Source of the DNA: Beijerinckia sp. 28-YEA-48
GTDB lineage: Bacteria; Pseudomonadota; Alphaproteobacteria; Rhizobiales; Beijerinckiaceae
DNA: 64,000 bases
Reading direction: 5' to 3'
Assembly (NCBI RefSeq): GCF_900104955.1
Contig: NZ_FNSI01000001.1
Coordinates: 2,514,001-2,578,000, forward strand
This document shows, in pieces, positions 8,108 to 16,596 of the stretch. Position 1 is the first letter of the stretch. Every line of letters starts with the position of its first letter. The position numbers and the translations under genes were made by a program. The notes below the pieces were generated by a model that did no database searches, was not told the DNA's origin, and saw nothing but the letters and a program-made list of their open reading frames with translations.

Positions 8108-8881
8108 ATGAGAGCAGTCATACTCGCAGGCGGCATGGGAACCCGGATTTCCGAGGAATCCCACCTGCGCCCCAAGCCCATGATCGAGATCGGCGGTCGG
8201 CCGATCCTGTGGCACATCATGAAGATCTATTCGCACCATGGCATCAATGATTTCATCATCTGCCTTGGCTACCGCGGCTATATGATCAAGGAATATTTCG
8301 CCAACTACGTGCTGCATAATTCCGACATCACCATCGATGCCCGCGCCAATACGATCACCCATCACTCGACCACGGCCGAGCCGTGGACAGTGACCCTGGT
8401 CGATACCGGCGAACAGACGATGACCGGCGGACGGCTGAAGCGGGTGGCGCATTTTCTCGATCCGAACGAGCCGTTCTGCTTCACCTATGGTGACGGCGTC
8501 GGCAATATAGACATCGGCAAGACGGTGGATTTTCATCGCCAGCACGGCAAGCGCGCGACACTGACCGCCGTGATCCCGCCCGGCCGCTATGGCGCGTTGC
8601 GCTTTAACGGCGACCAGGTGACGGAATTCGTCGAGAAGCCACCGGGCGACAATGCCTTCATCAACGGCGGCTTCTTCGTGCTCAATCCCGATGTGGTCGA
8701 CCTCGTCACCGACGATTCGATGGCCTGGGAAAGCAAGCCATTAGAAGCTCTGGCCTCAACCAATGAATTGATGGCTTGGCGCCATCACGGTTTCTGGCAG
8801 CCGATGGACACGCTGCGCGACAAGACGCAGCTTGAGAGCTTGTGGTCGAGCGGTAAGCCGCCGTGGAAAGTGTGGGCATGA
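8108..8881 (+). CDS. rfbF: Glucose-1-phosphate cytidylyltransferase
   Basis: Makes CDP-glucose from glucose-1-phosphate and CTP, the committing step to CDP-deoxysugars. The nucleotidyltransferase opening LAGGMGTRISEESHLRPKPM starts at residue 6; MIEIGGRPILWHIMKIYSHHG, FCFTYGDGVGNIDI and INGGFFVLNPDVVD are family hallmarks, and 257 residues is the usual length. No strong ribosome binding site precedes the ATG. It overlaps rfbG by the ATGA at 8878-8881. Together with the next three genes it defines a CDP-linked, C-methylated deoxyhexose route. Confidence 0.95.
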   Translation: MRAVILAGGMGTRISEESHLRPKPMIEIGGRPILWHIMKIYSHHGINDFIICLGYRGYMIKEYFANYVLHNSDITIDARANTITHHSTTAEPWTVTLVDTGEQTMTGGRLKRVAHFLDPNEPFCFTYGDGVGNIDIGKTVDFHRQHGKRATLTAVIPPGRYGALRFNGDQVTEFVEKPPGDNAFINGGFFVLNPDVVDLVTDDSMAWESKPLEALASTNELMAWRHHGFWQPMDTLRDKTQLESLWSSGKPPWKVWA

Positions 8882-9954
8882 TGGCCGGCGAGAAATCCGT
8901 GCTGCCCGATCCCGCCTTCTGGGCCAACAAGCGCGTTCTGCTGACCGGACAAACCGGCTTCAAGGGCAGCTGGGCGGCGCTGTGGCTGACCAAGCTCGGC
9001 GCCAAGGTCACTGGCTTGGCCCTGCCTCCGGACACGGACCCGGCGCTGTTCGATCTGGCGCAAGTCGGCAATGACATCACATCGGTGATCGGCGATCTGC
9101 GCGACCGCTCGATGGTCGAAAGCGTGGTCGCCCGCGTCCGGCCGCAGATCGTCCTGCATCTCGCCGCACAGCCGATCGTGCGACGCGCGCTGGCCGAGCC
9201 TGTTGATACGATCGCCACCAATGTTCTGGGCACGGCGCAGGTGCTCGATGCCCTGCGCGCGGTCGAAGGGCTTGAGGCTGTCCTCATCGTCACGTCCGAC
9301 AAGGTCTACGCCAATGACGATCAGGGCCTGGCCTTCGGCGAGCATGATGAGCTTGGCGGCAAGGACCCCTATTCCGCCTCGAAGGCCGCGGCGGAACTGA
9401 TCACCCGCGCTTTCGCCAAAAGCTATTTCGAAAAGAATGGCGTGAAAGTCGCCACCGCACGCGGCGGCAATGTGATCGGCGGCGGCGACTATGCGGCCGA
9501 CCGTATCGTGCCAGACATCGTGCGCGCGGCGGTGCGCGGCGAGAAGCTAATCCTGCGCATGCCACAGGCGACGCGCCCCTGGCAGCATGTACTCGACTGC
9601 CTGTGCGGCTATTTCGTCTATGCGCAGCAGCTGGTGGAAGGGCACGACCTGCCCCGGGCACTGAATTTTGGGCCGAAGCCTGGCGAGCATCTCACCGTCG
9701 GCGCTATCGCCGATACAATGCTGCGCTCGCTGTCGGATGATGCCGGTTGGGAACATGTGCCGCTCGACGGCAATATCGAAATGGCGACGCTCGCCGTCGA
9801 TTCCAGCAAAGCCCGTCAGCTCCTCGGCTGGTCCGACCGGTTGACCGGCGACAGGCTGCTCGAATGGACCACCGATTGGTATCGCGCCATCAGCCAAGAC
9901 GCCGACGCGCGCGAAATCACCCTGCAACAAATCGACCGCTATACGGATCTTTGA
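8878..9954 (+). CDS. rfbG: CDP-glucose 4,6-dehydratase
   Basis: NAD-dependent extended SDR that converts CDP-glucose to CDP-4-keto-6-deoxyglucose. The cofactor motif TGQTGFKGSW is near residue 23, the Tyr-Lys pair is in DPYSASKAAAE, and TRPWQHVLDCLCGY is characteristic of CDP-glucose dehydratases. I place the start at 8878, where ATG overlaps the rfbF stop and GGAAAG lies seven bases upstream; 8863 and 8881 are alternatives. Length is 358 residues. Its 4-keto product is the substrate type required by the following C-methyltransferase. Confidence 0.94.
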   Translation: MMAGEKSVLPDPAFWANKRVLLTGQTGFKGSWAALWLTKLGAKVTGLALPPDTDPALFDLAQVGNDITSVIGDLRDRSMVESVVARVRPQIVLHLAAQPIVRRALAEPVDTIATNVLGTAQVLDALRAVEGLEAVLIVTSDKVYANDDQGLAFGEHDELGGKDPYSASKAAAELITRAFAKSYFEKNGVKVATARGGNVIGGGDYAADRIVPDIVRAAVRGEKLILRMPQATRPWQHVLDCLCGYFVYAQQLVEGHDLPRALNFGPKPGEHLTVGAIADTMLRSLSDDAGWEHVPLDGNIEMATLAVDSSKARQLLGWSDRLTGDRLLEWTTDWYRAISQDADAREITLQQIDRYTDL

Positions 9955-9960
9955 TCATTC

Positions 9961-11208
9961 ATGTCTGCTGATACATCCTCCGTGCCGAACTGCCGCTTTT
10001 GCGCGACGCCGCTGACCCACACCTTGGTGGATCTGGGGCCGACGCCATTGGCCAATTCCTATGTGACCCAGGCCGACGTCGACGCCGGCAAGGATCGCAA
10101 GTTCTCCCTGCATGCGCGCGTCTGCCCATCGTGCTTTCTGGTGCAGGTCGATGATTCCGTGCCTCCTGATGCGATCTTTTCCGATTACGCTTATTTCTCG
10201 TCCTATTCGGATTCATGGGTCGAACATGCACGCCGCTATGCGCAGGCGATGACCGAGCGGTTCGGGCTCGACAAGAACTCCCTCGTCGTCGAAGTCGCCT
10301 CCAACGACGGCTATCTGCTGAAGCATTTCGTCGCCAGTGGCATTCCGGTGCTCGGCGTCGAGCCGGCCGCCAATGTCGCCAAGGCGGCGGTGGCCATCGG
10401 CGTGCCGACGGAAGTCGCCTTCTTCGGTGAAGCCTGCGCGCAAGATCTGGTGCGCCGGGGCCATCGCGCCGATCTGACGGCTGCCAACAATGTGCTGGCC
10501 CACGTGCCCAACATTCTCGATTTCGCCAAGGGCTTCGCGACAATCCTGAAACCGCAGGGCGTCTCGACCTTCGAATTCCCGCATGTGCTGAATCTGATCC
10601 GCGAGATCCAGTTCGACACGATCTATCATGAGCATTTCTCTTATCTGTCGCTCGTGGCGGTGGAGAAGGTGTTCGCCAAGGCTGGCCTGCGCGTCTTCGA
10701 CGTGGAGAAACTGCCGACGCACGGCGGCTCGCTGCGGCTGTTCGCCTGCCGCGCCGACGCGCAGCATCAGGAAACGCAGCGCCTGCGCGATCTCAGAGCC
10801 GAGGAAAAAGCGGCGCATCTCGACAGCCTCGCCGGCTATGAAGGTTTTGCGCCGAAGGTTGCGGAAGTGAAGCGCGGCTTCCTCGCTTTTCTCGCCAAGG
10901 CCAAAGCCGAAGGCAAAAAGGTCGCCGCCTATGGCGCCGCCGCCAAAGGCAACACCTTCCTCAATCATTGCGGCGTCACGAACGCCGATATCGTCTGTGT
11001 CTACGATCGCAGCCGCGAGAAACAGAACCATCTGCTGCCCGGCAGTCATATCCCGGTGCTGGCGCCTGAGCGGATCGGCGAGACCCGGCCGGATTATCTG
11101 GTCATCCTGCCGTGGAATCTGGCGACGGAGATTTCCGGACAGATGGCGAAGATCAGAGGCTGGGGCGGCCAGTTCGTCACAGCCATTCCGGAGATCAGGA
11201 TTTTCTGA
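9961..11208 (+). CDS. Sugar C-methyltransferase (TylC3/NovU-type)
   Basis: SAM-dependent enzyme expected to transfer a methyl group to carbon of an NDP-4-keto-6-deoxysugar. Three parts are visible: an N-terminal zinc domain with Cys11, Cys14, Cys55 and Cys58; a class I SAM domain beginning VVEVASNDGYLL at about 109-120; and a C-terminal domain with VAAYGAAAKGNTFLNH. YHEHFSY near residue 222 matches the active-site YHEH motif of this family. The gene starts 6 bases after rfbG and ends in a TGATG overlap with the epimerase. Which carbon is methylated (C-3 in TylC3, C-5 in NovU) cannot be decided here; linkage to CDP and not dTDP is inferred from rfbF/rfbG. Confidence 0.88.
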   Translation: MSADTSSVPNCRFCATPLTHTLVDLGPTPLANSYVTQADVDAGKDRKFSLHARVCPSCFLVQVDDSVPPDAIFSDYAYFSSYSDSWVEHARRYAQAMTERFGLDKNSLVVEVASNDGYLLKHFVASGIPVLGVEPAANVAKAAVAIGVPTEVAFFGEACAQDLVRRGHRADLTAANNVLAHVPNILDFAKGFATILKPQGVSTFEFPHVLNLIREIQFDTIYHEHFSYLSLVAVEKVFAKAGLRVFDVEKLPTHGGSLRLFACRADAQHQETQRLRDLRAEEKAAHLDSLAGYEGFAPKVAEVKRGFLAFLAKAKAEGKKVAAYGAAAKGNTFLNHCGVTNADIVCVYDRSREKQNHLLPGSHIPVLAPERIGETRPDYLVILPWNLATEISGQMAKIRGWGGQFVTAIPEIRIF

Positions 11209-11738
11209 TGCGCTTTGCTGCGACGAAAATAGCCGGGGTCACTCTGATCACGCTCGAACCGCATAGGGACGAGCGCGGCTTTTTCGCCCGCATCTATTGC
11301 CCGGAAGAATTCGCTGCCGCCGGCATCGATTTCACCTCGACGCAGATCAATCTGTCACGCAATCCCGCTCGTCACACGTTGCGCGGGCTGCACTATCAGG
11401 ATGCGCCCTTCGCCGAAGCCAAAGTGGTGCGGCCGGTACGCGGTTCGATCTATGACGTGGCGGTCGATCTGCGCCGCGACAGCGCCACCTATGGCCAATG
11501 GGTGGCGCAGGAACTTTCGGCCGAACGCGGCGACGCCTTGTACATCGCCGAAGGGCTCGCGCATGGTTTTCTGACGCTCGAACCCGATACCGACGTGGTC
11601 TATCAGATGGGTCGCCCCTATGTGCCGGGACAGGCACGTGGTTTGCGCTATGACGATCCGGCGCTGGCCATCAGCTGGCCTGCCGCGCCTGCTATGATCG
11701 GCACGCAGGATCTCAACTGGCCCGCTTTCGTCCGCTGA
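11208..11738 (+). CDS. RmlC-like nucleotide-sugar 3,5-epimerase
   Basis: Cupin-fold epimerase of the dTDP-4-dehydrorhamnose 3,5-epimerase family. RDERGFFARIY, the catalytic His in LRGLHYQ and KVVRPVRGSIYDVAVDLR are all in place, and YIAEGLAHGFLTL follows. The start is the ATG at 11208 overlapping the methyltransferase stop (TGATG), giving 176 residues, normal for the family. Because the operon supplies CDP-glucose and carries no rmlA/rmlB, the substrate is more likely a C-methylated CDP-4-ketohexose than dTDP-rhamnose precursor. It ends 4 bases from the convergent MmgE/PrpD gene with no terminator visible between. Confidence 0.88.
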   Translation: MRFAATKIAGVTLITLEPHRDERGFFARIYCPEEFAAAGIDFTSTQINLSRNPARHTLRGLHYQDAPFAEAKVVRPVRGSIYDVAVDLRRDSATYGQWVAQELSAERGDALYIAEGLAHGFLTLEPDTDVVYQMGRPYVPGQARGLRYDDPALAISWPAAPAMIGTQDLNWPAFVR

Positions 11739-11742
11739 TCGT

Positions 11743-13113
11743 CTAAGAGCCAGCCAAAGCGCGCGAAATCGACGCGAGGCGCGGAAAATCCGTCAGCTGT
11801 TCCGCCCAACGCTGTGCCGTGGCTAAGTCCGTTTTCAGGCTGGCGCAGGCCAGGAACTTTTCCAGCACCGTATCGCGGCTCATCGGTCGTTTCGGGTGGC
11901 CGATGATGACGTCGATCTCCTCGCTGAATGTTTTGCCGGCGGCGGTGACGGTCAGACGCGAACCTGTGTGTTCCGGCCAGACTTTGCTGAAAGAGGGTGA
12001 CGCGCTCACTGAAACCTTCTGCGCCAAGGCGCGCACTGCAGGATCACGTAAAGTCCGCGCAATGCTGCCGGGCCCATACTCACCTGCGATAAGACTATGC
12101 GCAGTCAAAAATGGCAGGCTGTGATCGGCGGTTTCAACATTCTCGGGCACCCACTTGTCCGGCGTATCGGCGGCATAGCGTAGGGCGAACTCATAAATAT
12201 CCAGATGCGCGCTTTCGATCGCAGGCAGCTTCTCGCCGAAGGTTTCGTTCATGCGCCGATGAATCTTGAGCGCCGCTTCGATCGGTCCCTGCGCGTGATA
12301 AACGGCGGGATAGAGTTTGAGATGGGTGTCGCCGGTTCGATCGCGCTGCGGATCAAGTTCGAGATCGAGATCGCCCGAGACGTGACGGGTGAAACCGAAA
12401 GGTCCCTCGAAGACGGGATCGGGCGCCGTCAGGCCGTTCTTGGCAAGTAGGCCATAGAACAGGCTGTTGCGCACGGCGACGGCGGATGACAAGCCTTTCC
12501 AGGATGACACCTTGCCGGTGCGTCCCATCAGAATATTGCCCGACACCACCGTCATCGAAATCGCCTGAGCCAGTTGCGCTTCGCTCAGATCGAGCAGCAC
12601 GCCGGCGCCAACGGCAGAGGCAATGCCGAGATAGGTTGAAGGGTCCCAACCGCGTGCCAACACCTCGCCGGTATCGCAAAGATCGAGCATGACATGCTGG
12701 CCGATGGCGATGGCGCGCAAAATCTCGGCACCGGATTTGCCCGTATATTCGCCTGCCGCGAGCACGCCGCCGATGAGATCAGAGGGATGGCCGCCATTGC
12801 GGCCGATGTAAGTATCGTTCCAATCCTGCTGGCGGATGAGAAAGCTATTGAGAAAGGCCGCATGCTCCAAGGAGGCACGGCCACCGCCGATAACAGTGCA
12901 CGGCTGCCGCTCGTCGACAAAAGTAGCCTTCAGCCGCGCGAAGTCTTCACCGCCAGTGGCGATCGCCGCACAGGCCATGGCGTCGATGAGGCGTGTCACC
13001 ATGGCGTCGGTTTCCGCTGCGGTCAGCGGACGGTGGCGACAGGCCTCAGTGAAACCGGCAAGACGGCGCAACAGAGTGTCGGAAACGGGCGATGCCGTGC
13101 GCGCGTCCATCAT
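11743..13113 (-). CDS. MmgE/PrpD family protein
   Basis: Member of the 2-methylcitrate dehydratase / cis-aconitate decarboxylase-like superfamily. Recognisable stretches are WNDTYIGRNGGHPSDLIGGV, LYPAVYHAQGPIEAAL and HLDIYEFALRYA. The 456 residues fit the family. No prpB or prpC is nearby, so a propionate role is not supported; instead the gene is coupled by ATGA to a Bug-type binding protein upstream on the same strand, which suggests uptake and dehydration or isomerisation of an unidentified carboxylate. Start could be 13113 or 13110 (ATGATG). Confidence 0.85.
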   Translation of the reverse strand: MMDARTASPVSDTLLRRLAGFTEACRHRPLTAAETDAMVTRLIDAMACAAIATGGEDFARLKATFVDERQPCTVIGGGRASLEHAAFLNSFLIRQQDWNDTYIGRNGGHPSDLIGGVLAAGEYTGKSGAEILRAIAIGQHVMLDLCDTGEVLARGWDPSTYLGIASAVGAGVLLDLSEAQLAQAISMTVVSGNILMGRTGKVSSWKGLSSAVAVRNSLFYGLLAKNGLTAPDPVFEGPFGFTRHVSGDLDLELDPQRDRTGDTHLKLYPAVYHAQGPIEAALKIHRRMNETFGEKLPAIESAHLDIYEFALRYAADTPDKWVPENVETADHSLPFLTAHSLIAGEYGPGSIARTLRDPAVRALAQKVSVSASPSFSKVWPEHTGSRLTVTAAGKTFSEEIDVIIGHPKRPMSRDTVLEKFLACASLKTDLATAQRWAEQLTDFPRLASISRALAGS

Positions 13114-14150
13114 TGCGACTTGAAGATCACAGCGAGGCGGTCGGCCACGGGCTTTGGCGTCGCGACAAGATCTTCGACGATCTTCTGCAGCTCTTCACCT
13201 GAAACAGGATTGATATCGAGCTTCTCGCGTGCGGCTTCGTCGTTGAACGTTTTGTCCTGCACCATGGCCGTGAACGCTTTCCGCAAGGTCGCAACCATGG
13301 GGACCGGTACGCCAGGCGCGGTGAAAATGGGACGTCCGATGGTGGCTGGCGCCGAGACGAGCTTGATGACCGCCCGGTCCGCGTCATTCCCAGCAAGATC
13401 GGTCAACAGCGGCACATTCGCCAGGTCCGGTGCCCGGGTCAGGCCGATCTGAGCGATGACGACGATCTTGCCGTCGCGGACCCAGTCGGGGCGGGTCGCC
13501 TTCCAGGTCGCCCAGGGTGCGCTGGCGCGCCCACCGACCTCGCCGTTCTCCATGGCCAGATTGATATCGTTGCCGCCGGGATAGCCGGTGACGATCTTGA
13601 ACTTGGTGCCGAGCAGCGCATTGGTCAGCTGCGCCATCTGCGACGATGTGTTGGGCCCGGTGGCACCGATGACCACTTCGCGCAGGCGCGCCTCCTCAAA
13701 GGTCTTCACGCCTGTCGCATGCCACACGGCGATGGTGTTGTTGTCGGCGGCCGGATTGCCGATCCAATTCAACTTCGTCGTATCGAAAAGAATCGTCGGA
13801 TCGCCAATGGCTTGCTGGAGAACCAGCGACTGATCGGCCATGGCGAGCGCGGTGCCATCACGTGGCGCGGCATTATAGATAAAGCCCGCCAGCACCCGCC
13901 CGCCGCCACCCGGCATGTTTTTCGGAATAAGCTTGGGCTTGCCCGGCAGGAACTCACCAAGGAAGCGGGCGACCAAACGGCCATAGGCATCGTAGCCACC
14001 ACCAGCGGCGTAGCCGATATACATGTCGAGAGCCCGCCCAGAGGATGTCGTCTGCCCCTCCTGCGCCATGACCGGCAAAGCCAGGAACGGAACGATAACC
14101 GCCATGGCCGACAAGGAACGAAGCCCTGTTAATGCCGTCGCTGTGCCCAC
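13110..14150 (-). CDS. Bug/TctC-family periplasmic substrate-binding protein
   Basis: Extracytoplasmic binding protein of the tripartite tricarboxylate transporter family, expected to bind a carboxylate. A signal peptide covers residues about 1-29, ending PVMAQ; the mature start SGRALDMYIGYAAGGGYDAYGRLVARFL and NMPGGGGRVLAGFIYNAAPRDGT are family features. The start is GTG at 14150 with GGGAGGAT eight bases upstream. It overlaps the MmgE/PrpD start by ATGA, so the pair is one transcription unit. The membrane partners TctA and TctB are absent here, as is common for the greatly expanded Bug families of some proteobacteria. Confidence 0.88.
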   Translation of the reverse strand: MGTATALTGLRSLSAMAVIVPFLALPVMAQEGQTTSSGRALDMYIGYAAGGGYDAYGRLVARFLGEFLPGKPKLIPKNMPGGGGRVLAGFIYNAAPRDGTALAMADQSLVLQQAIGDPTILFDTTKLNWIGNPAADNNTIAVWHATGVKTFEEARLREVVIGATGPNTSSQMAQLTNALLGTKFKIVTGYPGGNDINLAMENGEVGGRASAPWATWKATRPDWVRDGKIVVIAQIGLTRAPDLANVPLLTDLAGNDADRAVIKLVSAPATIGRPIFTAPGVPVPMVATLRKAFTAMVQDKTFNDEAAREKLDINPVSGEELQKIVEDLVATPKPVADRLAVIFKSQ

Positions 14151-14390
14151 GCGTTCATCCTCCCGTTTTGTTCATTGTTAATGGGCCTGCATGTCCCACA
14201 CGGACCAGCGCGCATGCAAGCCCAATCCGGACCTCGCTGTCGGCCGGCAGACATCAAAAATCGATAGCGATTTCATCACCCTTGTGCGGAAGTGTGACAA
14301 GCCCCAGTCACTTCCCCATCGAAGCCCAGCCCGAAACGGCGGCAAACGGCGTGTATTGCGGCAAAAAGCCGTTGCCTGAGGAATAAAAAC

Positions 14391-14417
14391 ATGACTTTTC
14401 TGCCCGTGTTAAAATAA
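14391..14417 (+). CDS. Possible eight-residue leader peptide
   Basis: ATG at 14391 begins an eight-codon frame (MTFLPVLK) ending TAA at 14415-14417. GAGGAA at 14378-14383, seven bases upstream, is one of the best ribosome binding sites in the area. Nine bases past the stop begins a GC-rich run that forms a hairpin (8-bp stem 14429-14436/14441-14448), an arrangement seen in translated leaders. Such short frames also arise by chance, and no run of regulatory codons is evident. Confidence 0.25.
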   Translation: MTFLPVLK

Positions 14418-14428
14418 TTTAGATAGGC

Positions 14429-14448
14429 GGCGGCGGTGTTCCGCCGCC
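14429..14448 (+). promoter_or_regulatory. GC hairpin in 5' leader of the coiled-coil gene
   Basis: GGCGGCGG (14429-14436), loop TGTT, CCGCCGCC (14441-14448): a perfect 8-bp all-GC stem 52 bases before the start of the next gene. There is no T-run, so it is not a classical terminator. Confidence 0.45.
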
Positions 14449-14500
14449 CCCATTCGTAACGTCGCCAGTGCGGCGCAATTGAAGTGAGTTCGGAGGCGGT

Positions 14501-14833
14501 ATGGCGGTGAGAAAAGAGGCACAGGACGAGGCGCTGAACGGCAGCGCCGCACCTGCCCCCACAACGATCGATCAGGTTCGCGAACTGCTGTTCGGCGAGA
14601 GCAGCCGTGGCATCGACCAGCGGCTCACACAGCTCGACAGCAAGTTGGAAGCTAAGGTCGATTCCTTGCACGCTGAAGTTTTGGCACGGCTGCAGCAGAT
14701 CGAGACACGAATCGCCGATCTGCAACGCGACACCGAAGAGCGCCGCCTGAGCACGATCGACGACATTGGCAAAGCCATCACCGACCTGGGCGCCAGCGTC
14801 AGGAATCTCAGTGTCGCAAGAAAGCCCAGCTAG
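14501..14833 (+). CDS. Short coiled-coil protein of OmpA/GTPase module
   Basis: A 110-residue soluble protein without signal peptide. Residues about 22-100 are predicted helical and coiled coil, with heptad-like spacing in RLTQLDSKLEAKVDSLHAEV and ARLQQIETRIADLQRD. The stretch VRELLFGESSRGIDQRLTQL resembles the LRALLLEPETNRLERLEQ segment at the start of the downstream OmpA-domain protein, suggesting the two interact or share a fold. Its 3' end overlaps the downstream gene by 23 bases. Start is ATG with GGAGGCGGT upstream. I do not recognise a named family. Confidence 0.7.
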   Translation: MAVRKEAQDEALNGSAAPAPTTIDQVRELLFGESSRGIDQRLTQLDSKLEAKVDSLHAEVLARLQQIETRIADLQRDTEERRLSTIDDIGKAITDLGASVRNLSVARKPS

Positions 14834-16589
14834 CGCAGGCACAGACCGGATCCCTGAAACGGGTGATCTGGCCCGCCTGAGAGCCTTGTTGCTTGAGCCG
14901 GAAACCAACCGGCTTGAGCGGCTGGAGCAAGGCTACGAGCGCATCGATCGCAGAGTTGGCTCTCCCGAGCGGCTGGAACAGGCTACCGCTGAGGTTCTTG
15001 TCGAAGCGCTCAAACGCGCCGAAGTGGCGCGTCATCGTGAACTGGCCCGGGCCATAGCCCCTGTCGTCGTCGCTGCGATCCAGACCGAGATCCGCAATTC
15101 CCGCGACATGATGGTCGAGGCGCTCTACCCGATCACCGGTCGCCTGGTCTCTGCGGCCGTCGCCAATGCCTTCCGCGAGCTCGTCGCCTCGACCAATCAG
15201 CGTGTCGACGCCCTCCTGTCCATCCGGCAATGGCGCTGGCGGCTAAAGTCATGGACGAGCGGACGATCGATCAGCGAAATCGCCTTGGCGGAAACCGCGC
15301 GACCGGTGCTGCAGCGCCTGCTGCTGCTGGAACGCAAGAGCGGCGTCCTTCTGGGAAGCTGGGCGCGCGATCCCGAGCAGATGCAGAATGCTGACCTGGT
15401 CAGCGGCCTGATCGCGGCCATTACAGAGTTCGCCTCCAGCGTCTTCGAAGCACAGAATGGCGAGTTGCGGACGCTCGATCTCGGCATGAACAAGATCATC
15501 ATGCGGGCGTCACCGCAGTTCATCATCGCCGGTGAAGTCACAGGCGTGATGAGTGCCGCCGACGAACGCGAGGCCGATACCGCTTTCTTGCGTTACATGA
15601 ATGAATTGCGGATCGGCGAGAATATCTCCGGCAGCCAAGTGGAACAGGTTGCGCTGAGCATCTTCCGGGACGACCTGTCGACGCCGCGCAAAGGCGGAAT
15701 TGGTTTCTGGGTCGTGGCCGCAGCTGTCGGCGCCGTGCTTCTATTTTTCGGCGGCCGTTCCCTGATGCATTGGAACGTCGAGCGCAATGCTTTGGCCGCG
15801 GTTCACGACAATATGGCCCGCACGCCGCAACTGGCCGCCTTCCCGATCACACTCGATTTCGATCATGCCACGCGCGCGATCACGCTGCGCGGCCTCTCCA
15901 GCGATGCCGGGGCGACGAAGACGCTGGCCGGCGCCGTGCAGGCGGCAACCTCCGGCTACACCGTGACGACGAATGTGCAGACCGTTGCCTTGCTCGCCCA
16001 GTCCGAGCAACAACAGCAGGACACGATCGAACGTCTGCACACTGAGGAGACGAAGGCAGCCGAGCGCATCGCCACGCTCCAGCGCCAATTGGCCGAACTG
16101 CAAAGCGCTCTCACCGCGGCACAAAACGCGGGCCGCGCCGACACACAATCCGTCTCGCAACGGCTGAGCGAGACGCAGACGACGACGGCGCAAGAGCTGG
16201 CGGCCATCAAAGCGCAACTGAACACCCCGCGTGCTCGGCTGTTCGCGGCCATCGCTGGCCGCTCGATCTTCTTCAAAACAGGAGAGGCGACCACGGACGA
16301 CCCGAGCGCCGAGGCCGTCATTGCCGCCATCGTGCCCGTCCTGCGCGAAACCGGCCTTGCCATTCGTGTCGTCGGCTATGCCGATCAGACCGGCACGGTC
16401 GCCATCAACCGGCGCATCGCGCAAGGCCGCGCTGAGTTCGTCACCAAACTGTTTCAGCAGGCCGGCATTCCCACTCGCCAACTGTTCCTGACCTCGCGCG
16501 CCTATAGCCCTATCGCCGCCGACAAGGCGCAGGACCAGGATCGCCGCGTCGCTTTCGAAATGCTGAACGCCAGCGACGAAGCCCGGTGA
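14811..16589 (+). CDS. Single-pass membrane protein with C-terminal OmpA/MotB domain
   Basis: About 592 residues. The first 300 are cytoplasmic and helical, opening with LLLEPETNRLERLEQ and containing WRWRLKSWTSGRSISEIAL and LLLLERKSGVLLGSW. One transmembrane helix (GFWVVAAAVGAVLLFFGG) follows at about 300-320. The periplasmic part has a BON-like segment, a coiled coil (ERIATLQRQLAELQSAL), and an OmpA-like peptidoglycan-binding domain (IRVVGYADQTG, NRRIAQGRAEFV). It thus can link peptidoglycan to the cytoplasm. I choose GTG at 14811 with AGGA upstream; TTG at 14766 would overlap the coiled-coil gene by 68 bases. The small GTPase gene begins seven bases later. Function unknown. Confidence 0.82.
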   Translation: MSQESPASAGTDRIPETGDLARLRALLLEPETNRLERLEQGYERIDRRVGSPERLEQATAEVLVEALKRAEVARHRELARAIAPVVVAAIQTEIRNSRDMMVEALYPITGRLVSAAVANAFRELVASTNQRVDALLSIRQWRWRLKSWTSGRSISEIALAETARPVLQRLLLLERKSGVLLGSWARDPEQMQNADLVSGLIAAITEFASSVFEAQNGELRTLDLGMNKIIMRASPQFIIAGEVTGVMSAADEREADTAFLRYMNELRIGENISGSQVEQVALSIFRDDLSTPRKGGIGFWVVAAAVGAVLLFFGGRSLMHWNVERNALAAVHDNMARTPQLAAFPITLDFDHATRAITLRGLSSDAGATKTLAGAVQAATSGYTVTTNVQTVALLAQSEQQQQDTIERLHTEETKAAERIATLQRQLAELQSALTAAQNAGRADTQSVSQRLSETQTTTAQELAAIKAQLNTPRARLFAAIAGRSIFFKTGEATTDDPSAEAVIAAIVPVLRETGLAIRVVGYADQTGTVAINRRIAQGRAEFVTKLFQQAGIPTRQLFLTSRAYSPIAADKAQDQDRRVAFEMLNASDEAR

Positions 16590-16596
16590 CCGCCAC

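Larger units (their letters stand above)
14151..14500. other. 350-base leader region before the OmpA/GTPase module
   Basis: No standard-length gene. It holds an eight-codon reading frame with a good ribosome binding site (14391-14417) and a GC-rich hairpin (14429-14448), both upstream of the coiled-coil gene and listed separately. The left half is the likely promoter region for the leftward Bug-MmgE/PrpD pair. Confidence 0.5.
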
